A stretch of DNA of 59,370 nt from Chitinophagaceae bacterium (GTDB lineage Bacteria > Bacteroidota > Bacteroidia > Chitinophagales > Chitinophagaceae): assembly GCA_947447005.1 (NCBI GenBank), contig CANFHO010000002.1, forward strand, positions 1 through 59,370, read 5' to 3'. Position 1 is the stretch's first letter. The number at the start of each line of letters is the position of its first letter. The notes beneath the pieces are model-generated. The model searched no databases and had not been told where the DNA came from. It was given only the letters and a program-made list of their open reading frames with translations. Both the position numbers and the translations under genes were made by a program. This document shows positions 9,251 to 18,200 of the stretch, piece by piece.

Positions 9251-10882
9251 ATGAACACAGGACATTACAGTATGCCAATACCGGTAAATGAACCCATTCT
9301 TTCATATGCACCCAATTCTGTTGAAAAATTGAGGCTGAAAGAAGTACTTACTGAGTTGAAATCCACACAAGTAGATGTTCCTATGTATATAGGTTCAAAA
9401 GAAGTTAGAACCAACAATAAAGTAGCTATAAGGCCGCCACATGAAAGAAAGCATATTCTGGGTTATTTTCATGCTGGTGAAGCCAAACATGTAAAACAAG
9501 CGATTGATGCAGCTTTGGCAGCTAAGTCTGATTGGGAAGCAATGCCATGGGAAAGCAGGGCGGCAATATTTCTCAGGGCAGCAGATCTTATAGCAACCAA
9601 GTACAGGCCATATATGAATGGTACTACAATGTTGGGACAAAGTAAAACAGTATTTCAGGCTGAAATTGATAGTGCTTGTGAGCTCATTGATTTCTTAAGA
9701 TTCAATGTTCACTTCCTTTCTGAAATCTATCTGCAACAGCCTATAAGTGGTCCTGGAATGCACAATAGACTAGAATATCGACCATTGGAGGGATTTGTTC
9801 TGGCAATCACACCTTTCAACTTCACAGCAATAGGAGGGAATTTACCTGCATCAGCAGCTTTGTGCGGAAATACAGTTGTTTGGAAACCTGCAAATACACA
9901 AATATATTCAGCCCAGATGTTCATGCGCATCATGAAAGAAGCAGGTCTGCCAGATGGAGTTATAAATTTGATTTATGTTGACGGTCCAACTATAGGCAGT
10001 ATTTGCTTTTCTCATAGAGATTTTGCGGGTGTACATTTTACAGGATCAACAGGTGTATTCAATCAAATGTGGAAGTCTATAGGTGAAAATATAAGTTCTT
10101 ATAAAAGTTATCCTAGAATTGTAGGTGAAACTGGAGGGAAGGATTTTGTAATGGTACATCGTTCTGCGGATCCTGAAGTTGTAGCAACCGCTTTGTTAAG
10201 AGGAGCTTTTGAATTCCAGGGGCAAAAATGTTCTGCTGCATCCAGGGCATATATCCCCTCTAATCTGGCAGCACAGGTAAAAAGAAAGCTTATTGCTGGA
10301 GTAAAAAGCTTTAAAATGGGCTCTGTAGAAGATTTCTCAAATTTCATCACTGCAGTCATAGATGAAAAATCATTCAACAATATCAAATCTTTCATAGATA
10401 AAGCAAAACGTTCATCAAAAGCCAATGTAATTGTTGGGGGTAATTGTGATAAAACCAAAGGGTTCTTTGTTGAGCCAACAGTGATTGAAACTTCAGATCC
10501 CAAATTTGTGACAATGTGCGAAGAGATTTTTGGTCCGGTTTTGACAATTTATATATATCCAGAAAAAAAGTTTGAAGAAACCCTTACACTATTGGACGAA
10601 ACATCACCTTATGCACTCACAGGGTCTATCATTTCACAGGATAGAGCATCTATTGATTTAGCTACCACTAAGCTTCGAAATGCAGCTGGAAATTTCTATA
10701 TAAATGATAAGCCAACTGGAGCGGTAGTAGGACAACAACCATTTGGTGGCGCAAGAGCTTCTGGAACCAATGATAAAGCTGGATCCATTATTAATCTCTA
10801 CAGATGGTTAAGTGCTAGAACCGTAAAGGAAACATTTAACCCTCCAACTGATTATAGATATCCATTTATGCTGGCAGAATAG
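9251..10882 (+). CDS. pruA: L-glutamate gamma-semialdehyde (1-pyrroline-5-carboxylate) dehydrogenase
   Basis: Oxidises glutamate semialdehyde, from proline or arginine breakdown, to glutamate with NAD+. The 543 residues match the stand-alone P5CDH length. Catalytic cysteine is in 'FEFQGQKCSAASRAY', the general-base glutamate in 'RIVGETGGKDFVM', and the cofactor motif in 'VHFTGSTGVF'. The end motif 'PFGGARASGTNDKAG' is also typical. It begins 16 bp after prfB and has no clear promoter of its own, so it may be cotranscribed. No proline dehydrogenase is in the window. Confidence 0.95.
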   Translation: MNTGHYSMPIPVNEPILSYAPNSVEKLRLKEVLTELKSTQVDVPMYIGSKEVRTNNKVAIRPPHERKHILGYFHAGEAKHVKQAIDAALAAKSDWEAMPWESRAAIFLRAADLIATKYRPYMNGTTMLGQSKTVFQAEIDSACELIDFLRFNVHFLSEIYLQQPISGPGMHNRLEYRPLEGFVLAITPFNFTAIGGNLPASAALCGNTVVWKPANTQIYSAQMFMRIMKEAGLPDGVINLIYVDGPTIGSICFSHRDFAGVHFTGSTGVFNQMWKSIGENISSYKSYPRIVGETGGKDFVMVHRSADPEVVATALLRGAFEFQGQKCSAASRAYIPSNLAAQVKRKLIAGVKSFKMGSVEDFSNFITAVIDEKSFNNIKSFIDKAKRSSKANVIVGGNCDKTKGFFVEPTVIETSDPKFVTMCEEIFGPVLTIYIYPEKKFEETLTLLDETSPYALTGSIISQDRASIDLATTKLRNAAGNFYINDKPTGAVVGQQPFGGARASGTNDKAGSIINLYRWLSARTVKETFNPPTDYRYPFMLAE

Positions 10883-10893
10883 TTCTAAAACCA

Positions 10894-10901
10894 TAGTTTT
10901 G
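10894..10901 (+). promoter_or_regulatory. -7 promoter element for pyrR
   Basis: TAGTTTTG is an exact TAnnTTTG match ending 15 bp before the pyrR ATG. Confidence 0.45.
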
Positions 10902-10916
10902 TAGAAGTTTATAACA

Positions 10917-11447
10917 ATGACAGGAATTAAAACAATCATGGAAGAGGATCAATTAAGGTTAACCCTGAAAAGGCTTACCCATGAATTGATTGAAAACCAT
11001 TACCCTTTTACAGATACATGTTTCATTGGCATACAGCCAAGAGGCATTGCTGTAAGCGATTTCATCATTCAATATATTCAGGAATTGCATCCGGGAATCA
11101 AATTGAATTATGGTAAGCTCGATATTACTTTCTACAGAGATGATTTCAGAAATCAAATATTGGTACCGAGTATTACTGAACTCCCTTTTTCAATCGAGAA
11201 AAAGAAGGTTATACTCATTGATGATGTATTGTATACTGGCAGAACCATCCGTGCAGCCATGGATGCGCTCTTGGATCATGGAAGGGCAGGAAAAGTGGAA
11301 TTATGTATTTTGGTAGATAGAAAATTCAACAGAGAATTACCGATTCAGCCAGATTATGTAGGAAAATCAATAGATTCCATTGTGACACAAAAGGTGAAGG
11401 TTTATTGGGGTGATGAGAAAAAGGTAGTATTGTACGACAGCATCTAA
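10917..11447 (+). CDS. pyrR: PyrR-type phosphoribosyltransferase / pyrimidine regulator
   Basis: 176 residues with the PRPP-binding motif 'VILIDDVLYTGRTIRAA' and the PyrR-typical ending 'VTQKVKVYWGDEKKVVLY'. PyrR proteins have uracil phosphoribosyltransferase activity, and in Firmicutes they attenuate pyr operons by binding mRNA. RNA regulation is not shown for this phylum. It lies directly upstream of pyrB. The 61-bp gap holds only an AT-rich hairpin (AATAAAAT/ATTTTATT) and no convincing PyrR attenuator. Confidence 0.9.
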   Translation: MTGIKTIMEEDQLRLTLKRLTHELIENHYPFTDTCFIGIQPRGIAVSDFIIQYIQELHPGIKLNYGKLDITFYRDDFRNQILVPSITELPFSIEKKKVILIDDVLYTGRTIRAAMDALLDHGRAGKVELCILVDRKFNRELPIQPDYVGKSIDSIVTQKVKVYWGDEKKVVLYDSI

Positions 11448-11508
11448 GTAAAATATATATTTAAATAAAATTGAAGATTTTATTATTAACCAATAACTTC
11501 GTAAACTA

Positions 11509-12444
11509 ATGCACCTTAGCTCAAAACATTTGCTTGGCATTAGAGACCTCTCTTCTGGAGATATCCAACTCATTTTAGATACTGCAAAACAATTTAAAGA
11601 CGTTTTACAAAGACCAATTAAAAAAGTTCCATCACTTCGCGATGTTACTATTGTAAATTTGTTTTACGAAAACTCAACCCGGACTCGTATCTCATTTGAA
11701 TTGGCTGAAAAAAGGTTAAGTGCCGACACAATCAATTTTTCTGCCAGTGGCTCATCTGTCTCAAAAGGTGAAACATTGTTAGATACCGTTAATAATATCC
11801 TTTCTATGAAAGTAGATATGGTTGTTATGCGACACAGTGCAACCGGAGCCCCCCATTTTCTTGCAAAACATATACCAGCTGCTATTGTGAATGCAGGTGA
11901 TGGAATCAATGAACATCCAACGCAGGCTTTATTAGATGCATTGTCAATTTCCGAAAAACTCGGAGGATTGAAAGGTAAAAAAGTGGCAATCATAGGAGAT
12001 ATTATGCATTCGAGGGTTGCAATGAGTAATATGTATCTTCTCTTGAAAATGGGTGCAGAAGTAACGATAGCTGGTCCACCAACGCTTATACCCAAATACC
12101 TGACAGAATCATTTGGAGTTAATGTTACCTATAATATTCGTGAAGCACTAGAATGGTGTGATGTTGCAAATGTGCTGAGAATTCAACTTGAAAGACAAAA
12201 TCAAGTACTTTTTTCTTCACTTAGGGAATACAACCAGGCATATGGCATTACGAAAAATTTACTTGAAAGTATTCAGAAAGATATCGTGATCATGCATCCA
12301 GGACCAATCAATAGAGGAGTGGAATTAGATAGCGATGTTGCTGACAGCGGACAATCCATCATACTTGATCAAGTGGAAAATGGTGTTGCTGTTAGAATGG
12401 CAGTACTTTATTTGTTATCTGGTAGAAGAGATGCCAACACATAA
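11509..12444 (+). CDS. pyrB: Aspartate carbamoyltransferase, catalytic subunit
   Basis: Second step of de novo pyrimidine synthesis: carbamoyl phosphate plus aspartate gives carbamoyl aspartate. The 311 residues include the carbamoyl-phosphate-binding 'FYENSTRTRISFELAEKRL', the loop 'INEHPTQALLDALS' and the C-terminal 'HPGPINRGVEL'. No pyrI regulatory chain follows, as expected for a class using unregulated or differently assembled catalytic trimers. A near-consensus -7 element (TAACTTCG, 11494-11501, one mismatch) precedes it. It is followed by coaD after 9 bp. Confidence 0.97.
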   Translation: MHLSSKHLLGIRDLSSGDIQLILDTAKQFKDVLQRPIKKVPSLRDVTIVNLFYENSTRTRISFELAEKRLSADTINFSASGSSVSKGETLLDTVNNILSMKVDMVVMRHSATGAPHFLAKHIPAAIVNAGDGINEHPTQALLDALSISEKLGGLKGKKVAIIGDIMHSRVAMSNMYLLLKMGAEVTIAGPPTLIPKYLTESFGVNVTYNIREALEWCDVANVLRIQLERQNQVLFSSLREYNQAYGITKNLLESIQKDIVIMHPGPINRGVELDSDVADSGQSIILDQVENGVAVRMAVLYLLSGRRDANT

Positions 12445-12453
12445 ACCAATTTA

Positions 12454-12927
12454 ATGGAAAAGATTTGTTTATTTCCTGGAACATTTGACCCCATTACTTT
12501 AGGTCATGTGGATGTAATAAAGAGAGCATTGCCATTGTTTGATAAGATTATTATAGCTGTTGGTATCAATGCAGGAAAAGCTCCCATGTACAGTCCTGAA
12601 CAAAGATTGAAATGGATTCAAGAGATTTTTAAAAATGAAAAAACGATTAGTGCAGCAGTCTATGATGGATTAACTGTTGATTTTTGTAAAAAAATTGGTG
12701 CAAAATATATTTTAAGAGGCATTCGGTATGTTAGTGATTTTGAATATGAAAAGACCATAGCTGATGCAAACAGAACTTTGGATCCTTCCATTGAAACATT
12801 TTTTCTCACTTGTGAACCCAAATACACATCCATAGCGTCAACCATTGTAAGAGATATTATCAGAAACAATGGAGATGCTTCTCTTTTCTTACCTGAAGTT
12901 GTAGCGCACTCAATAAAAAAAGTATAA
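12454..12927 (+). CDS. coaD: Pantetheine-phosphate adenylyltransferase
   Basis: Adenylates 4'-phosphopantetheine in coenzyme A synthesis. The 157 residues are the normal CoaD size, with the nucleotidyltransferase motif 'FPGTFDPITLGHVDVIKRA' and the conserved 'LRGIRYVSDFEYE' and 'SIASTIVRDII'. It lies 9 bp after pyrB, presumably in the same transcript, and converges with the Nudix gene. Confidence 0.97.
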   Translation: MEKICLFPGTFDPITLGHVDVIKRALPLFDKIIIAVGINAGKAPMYSPEQRLKWIQEIFKNEKTISAAVYDGLTVDFCKKIGAKYILRGIRYVSDFEYEKTIADANRTLDPSIETFFLTCEPKYTSIASTIVRDIIRNNGDASLFLPEVVAHSIKKV

Positions 12928-12954
12928 AATCTACTTCTACAATATTCGTGCAAT

Positions 12955-13512
12955 TCAGTTGAGATAATATTTCACAACCATTTCCCTGATTGAAGCATAC
13001 ATCAATGGCAGCAGTTGAATGGCTTCTGATTTATTCACCCATTTAATTTCTGTAATATCCTCTTCTGTTTGAGGAATAGGATTTTCAGATCCTTCGAACT
13101 TCATTAAATACCAATGGGATGGCTTTAATACAATCTTATTTTGGAAAGGATATGTGTGATATGTTGTTTGAAGTTTTTGTTTCAAAACGATATGTGTCAG
13201 TCCAGTTTCTTCCATGACTTCCCTCACGGCACATTCATCCAATGATTCGCCAACATCCAATTTACCTTTCGGCATATCCCAGAAACCTCTTCTAAAAATC
13301 ATTAATAATTCATTCTGTTTATTAAGAATCAAGCCACCTGCTGCCTCAATCAACATTTTATCCTTTTTGTATTCTTCAAATTTTTCTAAATAATCTATTG
13401 ATATAATACGTTTAATATATTGATTATCAATATTTAATGAATCTGAAATGTGTTCAGTTGAATCATCACCAAACATTATTATGTGGTCATTCTCATGTAT
13501 TAATATGTACAT
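12955..13512 (-). CDS. Nudix hydrolase with an extra N-terminal segment
   Basis: 185 residues. The Nudix box is complete: G-x5-E-x7-REVMEETGL in 'GKLDVGESLDECAVREVMEETGL' (printed in part: REVMEETGL), near residues 80-102. Such enzymes cleave nucleoside diphosphates linked to another group, and the substrate here is unknown. About 55 residues before the domain ('MYILIHENDHIIMFGDDS') are not part of the Nudix fold and may be a small regulatory or oligomerisation module. It is divergent from pyrE with 43 bp between starts. Confidence 0.85.
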   Translation of the reverse strand: MYILIHENDHIIMFGDDSTEHISDSLNIDNQYIKRIISIDYLEKFEEYKKDKMLIEAAGGLILNKQNELLMIFRRGFWDMPKGKLDVGESLDECAVREVMEETGLTHIVLKQKLQTTYHTYPFQNKIVLKPSHWYLMKFEGSENPIPQTEEDITEIKWVNKSEAIQLLPLMYASIREMVVKYYLN

Positions 13513-13555
13513 AAATTTATTTTAGAATGTTCAGTACTTATATCATTTTTGCAGT

Positions 13556-14191
13556 ATGACTAATGAAAAAACAATAGCTGAAAAACTATTACAAGTTAAA
13601 GCAGTTAAATTAAATCCCAACAATCCTTTTACTTGGGCGTCTGGTTGGAAAAGTCCAATTTATTGTGATAACAGAAAGTTACTTGGGTTTCCATATGTGA
13701 GAGACTTTGTAAAAAGTGAAATGTGTAATGTGATTTTCGAAAAATTTCCAGATGCTGAGTTATTAGCAGGCGTAGCCACTGCCGGTATAGCATGGGGGGC
13801 AATGGCTGCAGATCAACTTAAGCTCCCTTATATTTATGTTCGACCTAAGCCTAAAGATCATGGATTAGGGAATCAAATAGAAGGGTTTTATGAGCCAGGA
13901 ATGAAAACAGTAGTGATTGAAGATCTGATTTCTACTGGAAAAAGTAGTTTGCAATCATGTGAAGTTGCAAAAAATGCAGGTTTGGAAGTGATTGGAATGG
14001 TATCCATATTTACATATGGCTTTGAGCAAGCTTCAAAAGCATGTGCAGAAGCCAATGTTCCAACTATTTCTCTCACCAACTATGAAACGATGATAGAACT
14101 GGCTATTGAAAAAGGAATTGTTGCGACATCTGAACAAAATACATTGTTAAATTGGCGTGAGAACCCTGCAGAGTGGGGAAGAAATCTGTAA
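13556..14191 (+). CDS. pyrE: Orotate phosphoribosyltransferase
   Basis: Converts orotate plus PRPP to OMP in pyrimidine synthesis. The 211 residues include the PRPP motif 'TVVIEDLISTGKSSLQS', the flexible-loop region 'VRPKPKDHGLGNQIEG' and the N-terminal 'FTWASGWKSPIYCDNRKLL', all typical. It is separated from pyrRB by coaD and the Nudix gene, so the pyr genes are clustered but not one operon. Confidence 0.96.
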   Translation: MTNEKTIAEKLLQVKAVKLNPNNPFTWASGWKSPIYCDNRKLLGFPYVRDFVKSEMCNVIFEKFPDAELLAGVATAGIAWGAMAADQLKLPYIYVRPKPKDHGLGNQIEGFYEPGMKTVVIEDLISTGKSSLQSCEVAKNAGLEVIGMVSIFTYGFEQASKACAEANVPTISLTNYETMIELAIEKGIVATSEQNTLLNWRENPAEWGRNL

Positions 14192-14211
14192 ATTCAATTA
14201 AAATTTCAATT

Positions 14212-14550
14212 ATGAAACATATACTTTTTTTAATGTTCTTTTCAGTTGTCTTATTGAATGTAAATGCACAACAAAAAAAGCCTGTAACTGTTAAAATAAG
14301 TACCCCAACAGTTCAATGTGAAAAATGTAAAAAGACTATTGAGGATTATTTAAAATATGAGGAGGGAGTTACCAATGTAGTCGTTGATTTTAAACAAAAG
14401 TTTGCAAAAGTTACATATTTGGTAGATAGAACAAATCTAGAAAATATTAAAACTGCCATTGCAAATACAGGGTATGATGCGGAAGAAATCAAGGCCGATA
14501 CAGATGCATACAATAAACTTCCAAAATGTTGTAAAAAGCCATCTAAATAA
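14212..14550 (+). CDS. Exported HMA-domain (heavy-metal-associated) protein
   Basis: 112 residues. A signal peptide (MKHILFLMFFSVVLLNVNAQ) is followed by one HMA fold whose metal loop is 'QCEKCKKT', giving the CxxC pair. The fold pattern continues through 'GVTNVVVDFKQKFAKVTYL' and 'IANTGYDAEE'. The C-terminus adds another cysteine pair (KCCKK). It is probably a periplasmic copper- or other soft-metal-binding protein; which metal cannot be told. ATG 14212 is chosen because it starts the signal peptide. Upstream in-frame codons overlap pyrE. Confidence 0.8.
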   Translation: MKHILFLMFFSVVLLNVNAQQKKPVTVKISTPTVQCEKCKKTIEDYLKYEEGVTNVVVDFKQKFAKVTYLVDRTNLENIKTAIANTGYDAEEIKADTDAYNKLPKCCKKPSK

Positions 14551-14584
14551 TCCCTGCATTTAGATAATCTCATTAATTTTCACG

Positions 14585-15187
14585 TTGTTATATATTGACT
14601 TACAATACTTTCCTTGTATTTCTTGTATTCATGCTTTATATACAGAAAAAGAGGTTTGTTTTAATCAACATTTGCCTTTTCAGAGATCAACTTTTAGAAA
14701 TCGCATGATTATTCCTGGGTCTAATGGCTTGATACATTTATCTGTTCCAGTTGTTGGTGGTAGAAAAGTCAATTTGTTATACAAAGATGTTTTAATTGAT
14801 CATTCTGGAAATTGGCAGCGTGATCACCTCCGCACTATTCTTTCAGTATACGGTAAATCCGCTTGGGGATTACATTATTTTGAATCACTTGAAGCAATAT
14901 ACTCAAAGAGAGAAAAATTTTTGTTTGATTGGAATTTAAATTGTCTGGACTGGATTTGCAGTAAACTTAAGATTGCTATTGACATTAAAGACACTGATTT
15001 TTTTGCAGATGATCAGATAACACTTGATTTAACGGATCAATTTACTCCTTCCAATTATATGAAAATAATGAATCCAGGTATCCAATATTTTCAGGTTTTT
15101 GAGGATAAAATAGGATTTCACTCGAATATGAGCAGTATTGACTTGTTAATGAATGAAGGTCCTTCATGTGTGCATAAAATTCTTTGA
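14585..15187 (+). CDS. WbqC-like family protein, TTG start
   Basis: 200 residues matching the WbqC-like family: N-terminal 'LQYFPCISCIHALYTEKEV', then 'FQRSTFRNRMIIPGSNG', then 'LSVPVVGG' and 'WQRDHLRTILSVYGKSA'. Some members lie in O-antigen or surface-glycan loci, but the biochemical activity is not established. No ATG precedes the conserved N-terminus before an in-frame stop at 14561, so TTG 14585 is the likely start. It lies 34 bp after the HMA gene on the same strand. Confidence 0.8.
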   Translation: MLYIDLQYFPCISCIHALYTEKEVCFNQHLPFQRSTFRNRMIIPGSNGLIHLSVPVVGGRKVNLLYKDVLIDHSGNWQRDHLRTILSVYGKSAWGLHYFESLEAIYSKREKFLFDWNLNCLDWICSKLKIAIDIKDTDFFADDQITLDLTDQFTPSNYMKIMNPGIQYFQVFEDKIGFHSNMSSIDLLMNEGPSCVHKIL

Positions 15188-15268
15188 AATTGTGGCTAAA
15201 CCACTTACATTTTAACAGGTCTAATATTACACATTTGTTATATTTATAGACCAATTTCACAAACTGCA

Positions 15269-18200
15269 ATGAGACATCTGATTTTAGCCTTTTTTTCTGT
15301 TCTCCTGATTCATTATGCAGGTGCTCAAGATTTCTCAAATAAGGGAAAGGAATTTTGGGTAGGTTATGGTAGTCACTGTTCAATGTATGGAACTGGTGGT
15401 ATTGTCAATACAGGTGGCGGAGCACAAGACATGGTTTTATATTTTACATCTGATAAAAATGCTACAGTAACAGTTGATATACCAGCTATTGGATGGACTA
15501 GAACTTATACTGTTATTGCAAATCAAGTTACTACTTCAGCATTGATACCCAAAACGGGTTCACAGGATGCACGTATTACCGATGAAGGTAAAAACAATAA
15601 AGGTATTCATATTACATCAGACGTTCCCATCATTGCGTATGCCCATATTTATAATAGTTCCATTTCCGGCGCCAGTCTACTTTTCCCAGTAACCACTTTA
15701 GGAAGAGAATATTATTCTTTGAATTTTACTCAAATTTCAAATGATGTTAATGGCTATTGCTTTGCATATGTAATTGCAACAGAAGATGATACCAATGTAG
15801 AAATAATACTATCTGCAAATTCGTTTAACAACAATGCTGGTGACACCATTAAGGTAAATTTAAATAAAGGAGAGATTTATAATGTTTTTGGAAGAAAAGT
15901 AAGTTCATCTGGTAATACACATGTTGGTACTGATTTGACAGGAACTAAAATCAGATCAGTTGCTACAGCAACAAGTGCTTGTAAAAAAATAGCAGTTTTT
16001 TCCGGTTCAGGAAAGCTGAGTATTACCTGCACAAATAGTTCTGGAAGTGCAGATAATTATATGCAGCAATCATTTCCTTCATCAGCATGGGGCAAAAAAT
16101 ATCTTCTTGCACCTACTAAGGATATGCCCTATAATTATTACAGAGTTGCGGTAAGCAAACCAGGTGCCATTGTAAAAAGAAATGGAATTCCTTTAACTGG
16201 AATCATCAATAATTTTTATTATCAATTTTTTGGGAATACAGCAGACATCATCGAATCAGATGAACCTATGATGGTTGCTCAATTTGTATCCACTGCCAAT
16301 TCTTGTGGTAATTCTAAAATTGGGGGAAATGGTGATCCAGAAATGATTTATTTGAGTCCTATTGAACAGACAATTGAAAAAGTAACAATTAACTCAACCC
16401 CGAATGCTAAAATCATTAATCACTATCTGAATATTATCATACCTAAAGGTGGCTTTAAGACATTAACAATTGATGGATTACCTATATCAATTGATAGTGT
16501 TTTAATACATCCAGGCGATAATAATTATTACTATATGCAGCTGTGGATGAAGTCAGGTTCTCATACTGTTCAGTCTGATAGTGGTTTTAATGCTATTGCA
16601 TATGGCTTTGGTTCAGCAGAAAGTTATGGATATAATGCAGGTTGTAATGTAAAAGATCAGTATCAAGAATTGGTTACCAATAATAATCTTGCAACTGTAA
16701 AAATGCCTGCAACTTGCCGTGGCACCCCATTTCAAATATCAATTACCCTTCCTTATCAACCATTATCCATAAAATGGAATGTTCCAAATTACCCTGCAAT
16801 TCCGCAAGAAAATTATCCCAAATATGATTCTACATGGGTAAAAAATGGTAAAACAGTATATCGTTATTCTTTACCTGGAAATTACATTTATTGGAATATT
16901 GGAACCTATACAATTCAAGTTGTCGTAAATAATCCTACTACAGATGGATGTAGTGGTGAACAAACAATTGATTTTTCTCTGGAGGTATTTGAAAGACCCA
17001 AAGCGGATTTTAATTTTTCTTCTACACGATGTATAAATGATTCAATATCCTTATCAGATAACAGTTCATATACTGGACGACCAATAACAGGATTTGCCTG
17101 GGATATGGGAGATGGCAATCTTAAAGCTTCTAAAGTTTTTAATTATAAATATATATCTGCTGGAACATATAATATTAGTTATTATTCTTTTTCTGATATT
17201 GGATGTGTTAGTGACACTGTTTCAAAAACAATTATTTTAGACAGTATTCCAGTTGCTGATTTTAAAATATTGGATAGTCTTTGTGTTTCTAAAGTGATTC
17301 ATTTGGTCGATGATTCTAAAGTATTAGGTAGCGCCGTTATTTCAAATAGAGTTTGGCAGTCAAGTGATGGAATGAATACACAAAATTTACTTTCTTTGGG
17401 GCATACTTTCAATTCTACAGGTACTTTTACTGTTAGCCTTCAAGTTGAAACATTAAATGGATGTAAAAGCCTGGTTAATACGAAAAACATAATTATTAAT
17501 CCAAATCCTATAGTTGATTTTGAATTACCTAAAATTTGTCTGCCAGATGGAACAGGTCAATTCTTAGATAAATCAACCATTGCTGATGCAAGTCAATCAA
17601 CATTTATTCGTAAATGGATGTTTGGAGATGTTCAATCAACTATCAGTAATCCAGATACTGTTTTAAATCAGATATCGCCTGTCCATAAATACTATAATGT
17701 TGGTCCATTCAATGTAAAACTCATAGTCACATCAGCACAAGGTTGTTCTGATTCAGCCACGAAAGTATTATCTACCATATATGCACAACCAAAAGTGGAT
17801 TTTACATTTAGCCCAGAACTTTGCTTAAGGCAACAATCTGGTTTCACAGATAAGACGGATGCAAAGGGCAGGGTCATGAATCAATGGAATTGGTCGTTTA
17901 GCAATGGAACCACATCAACAAATCAAAATCCTCAAGTTACTTTTACCAATGCAGCAACATACAACGCAACTTTATTTGGATATTCTGCTGATGGGTGTAT
18001 AAGCGATACAATTACAAAAAGCCTGATAATACATCCATTGCCTGTTGCTGATTTTACTATTTCAAATCCAATTTGTGAAACCAATCAGATTTCATTTTCA
18101 CAAAGTGCAATTGCAAATGTTGGATCCATAGTTAGATGGAATTGGACTTTAGGAACTGGAGCAACATCTCAAAATGTCACTTCTGCATCCACTCCGGTAA

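Noticed and set aside
11448-11508. PyrR-responsive attenuator between pyrR and pyrB
   Set aside because: Only an A/T-only 8-bp hairpin is present, with no alternative anti-terminator or PyrR-binding loop that I can recognise.
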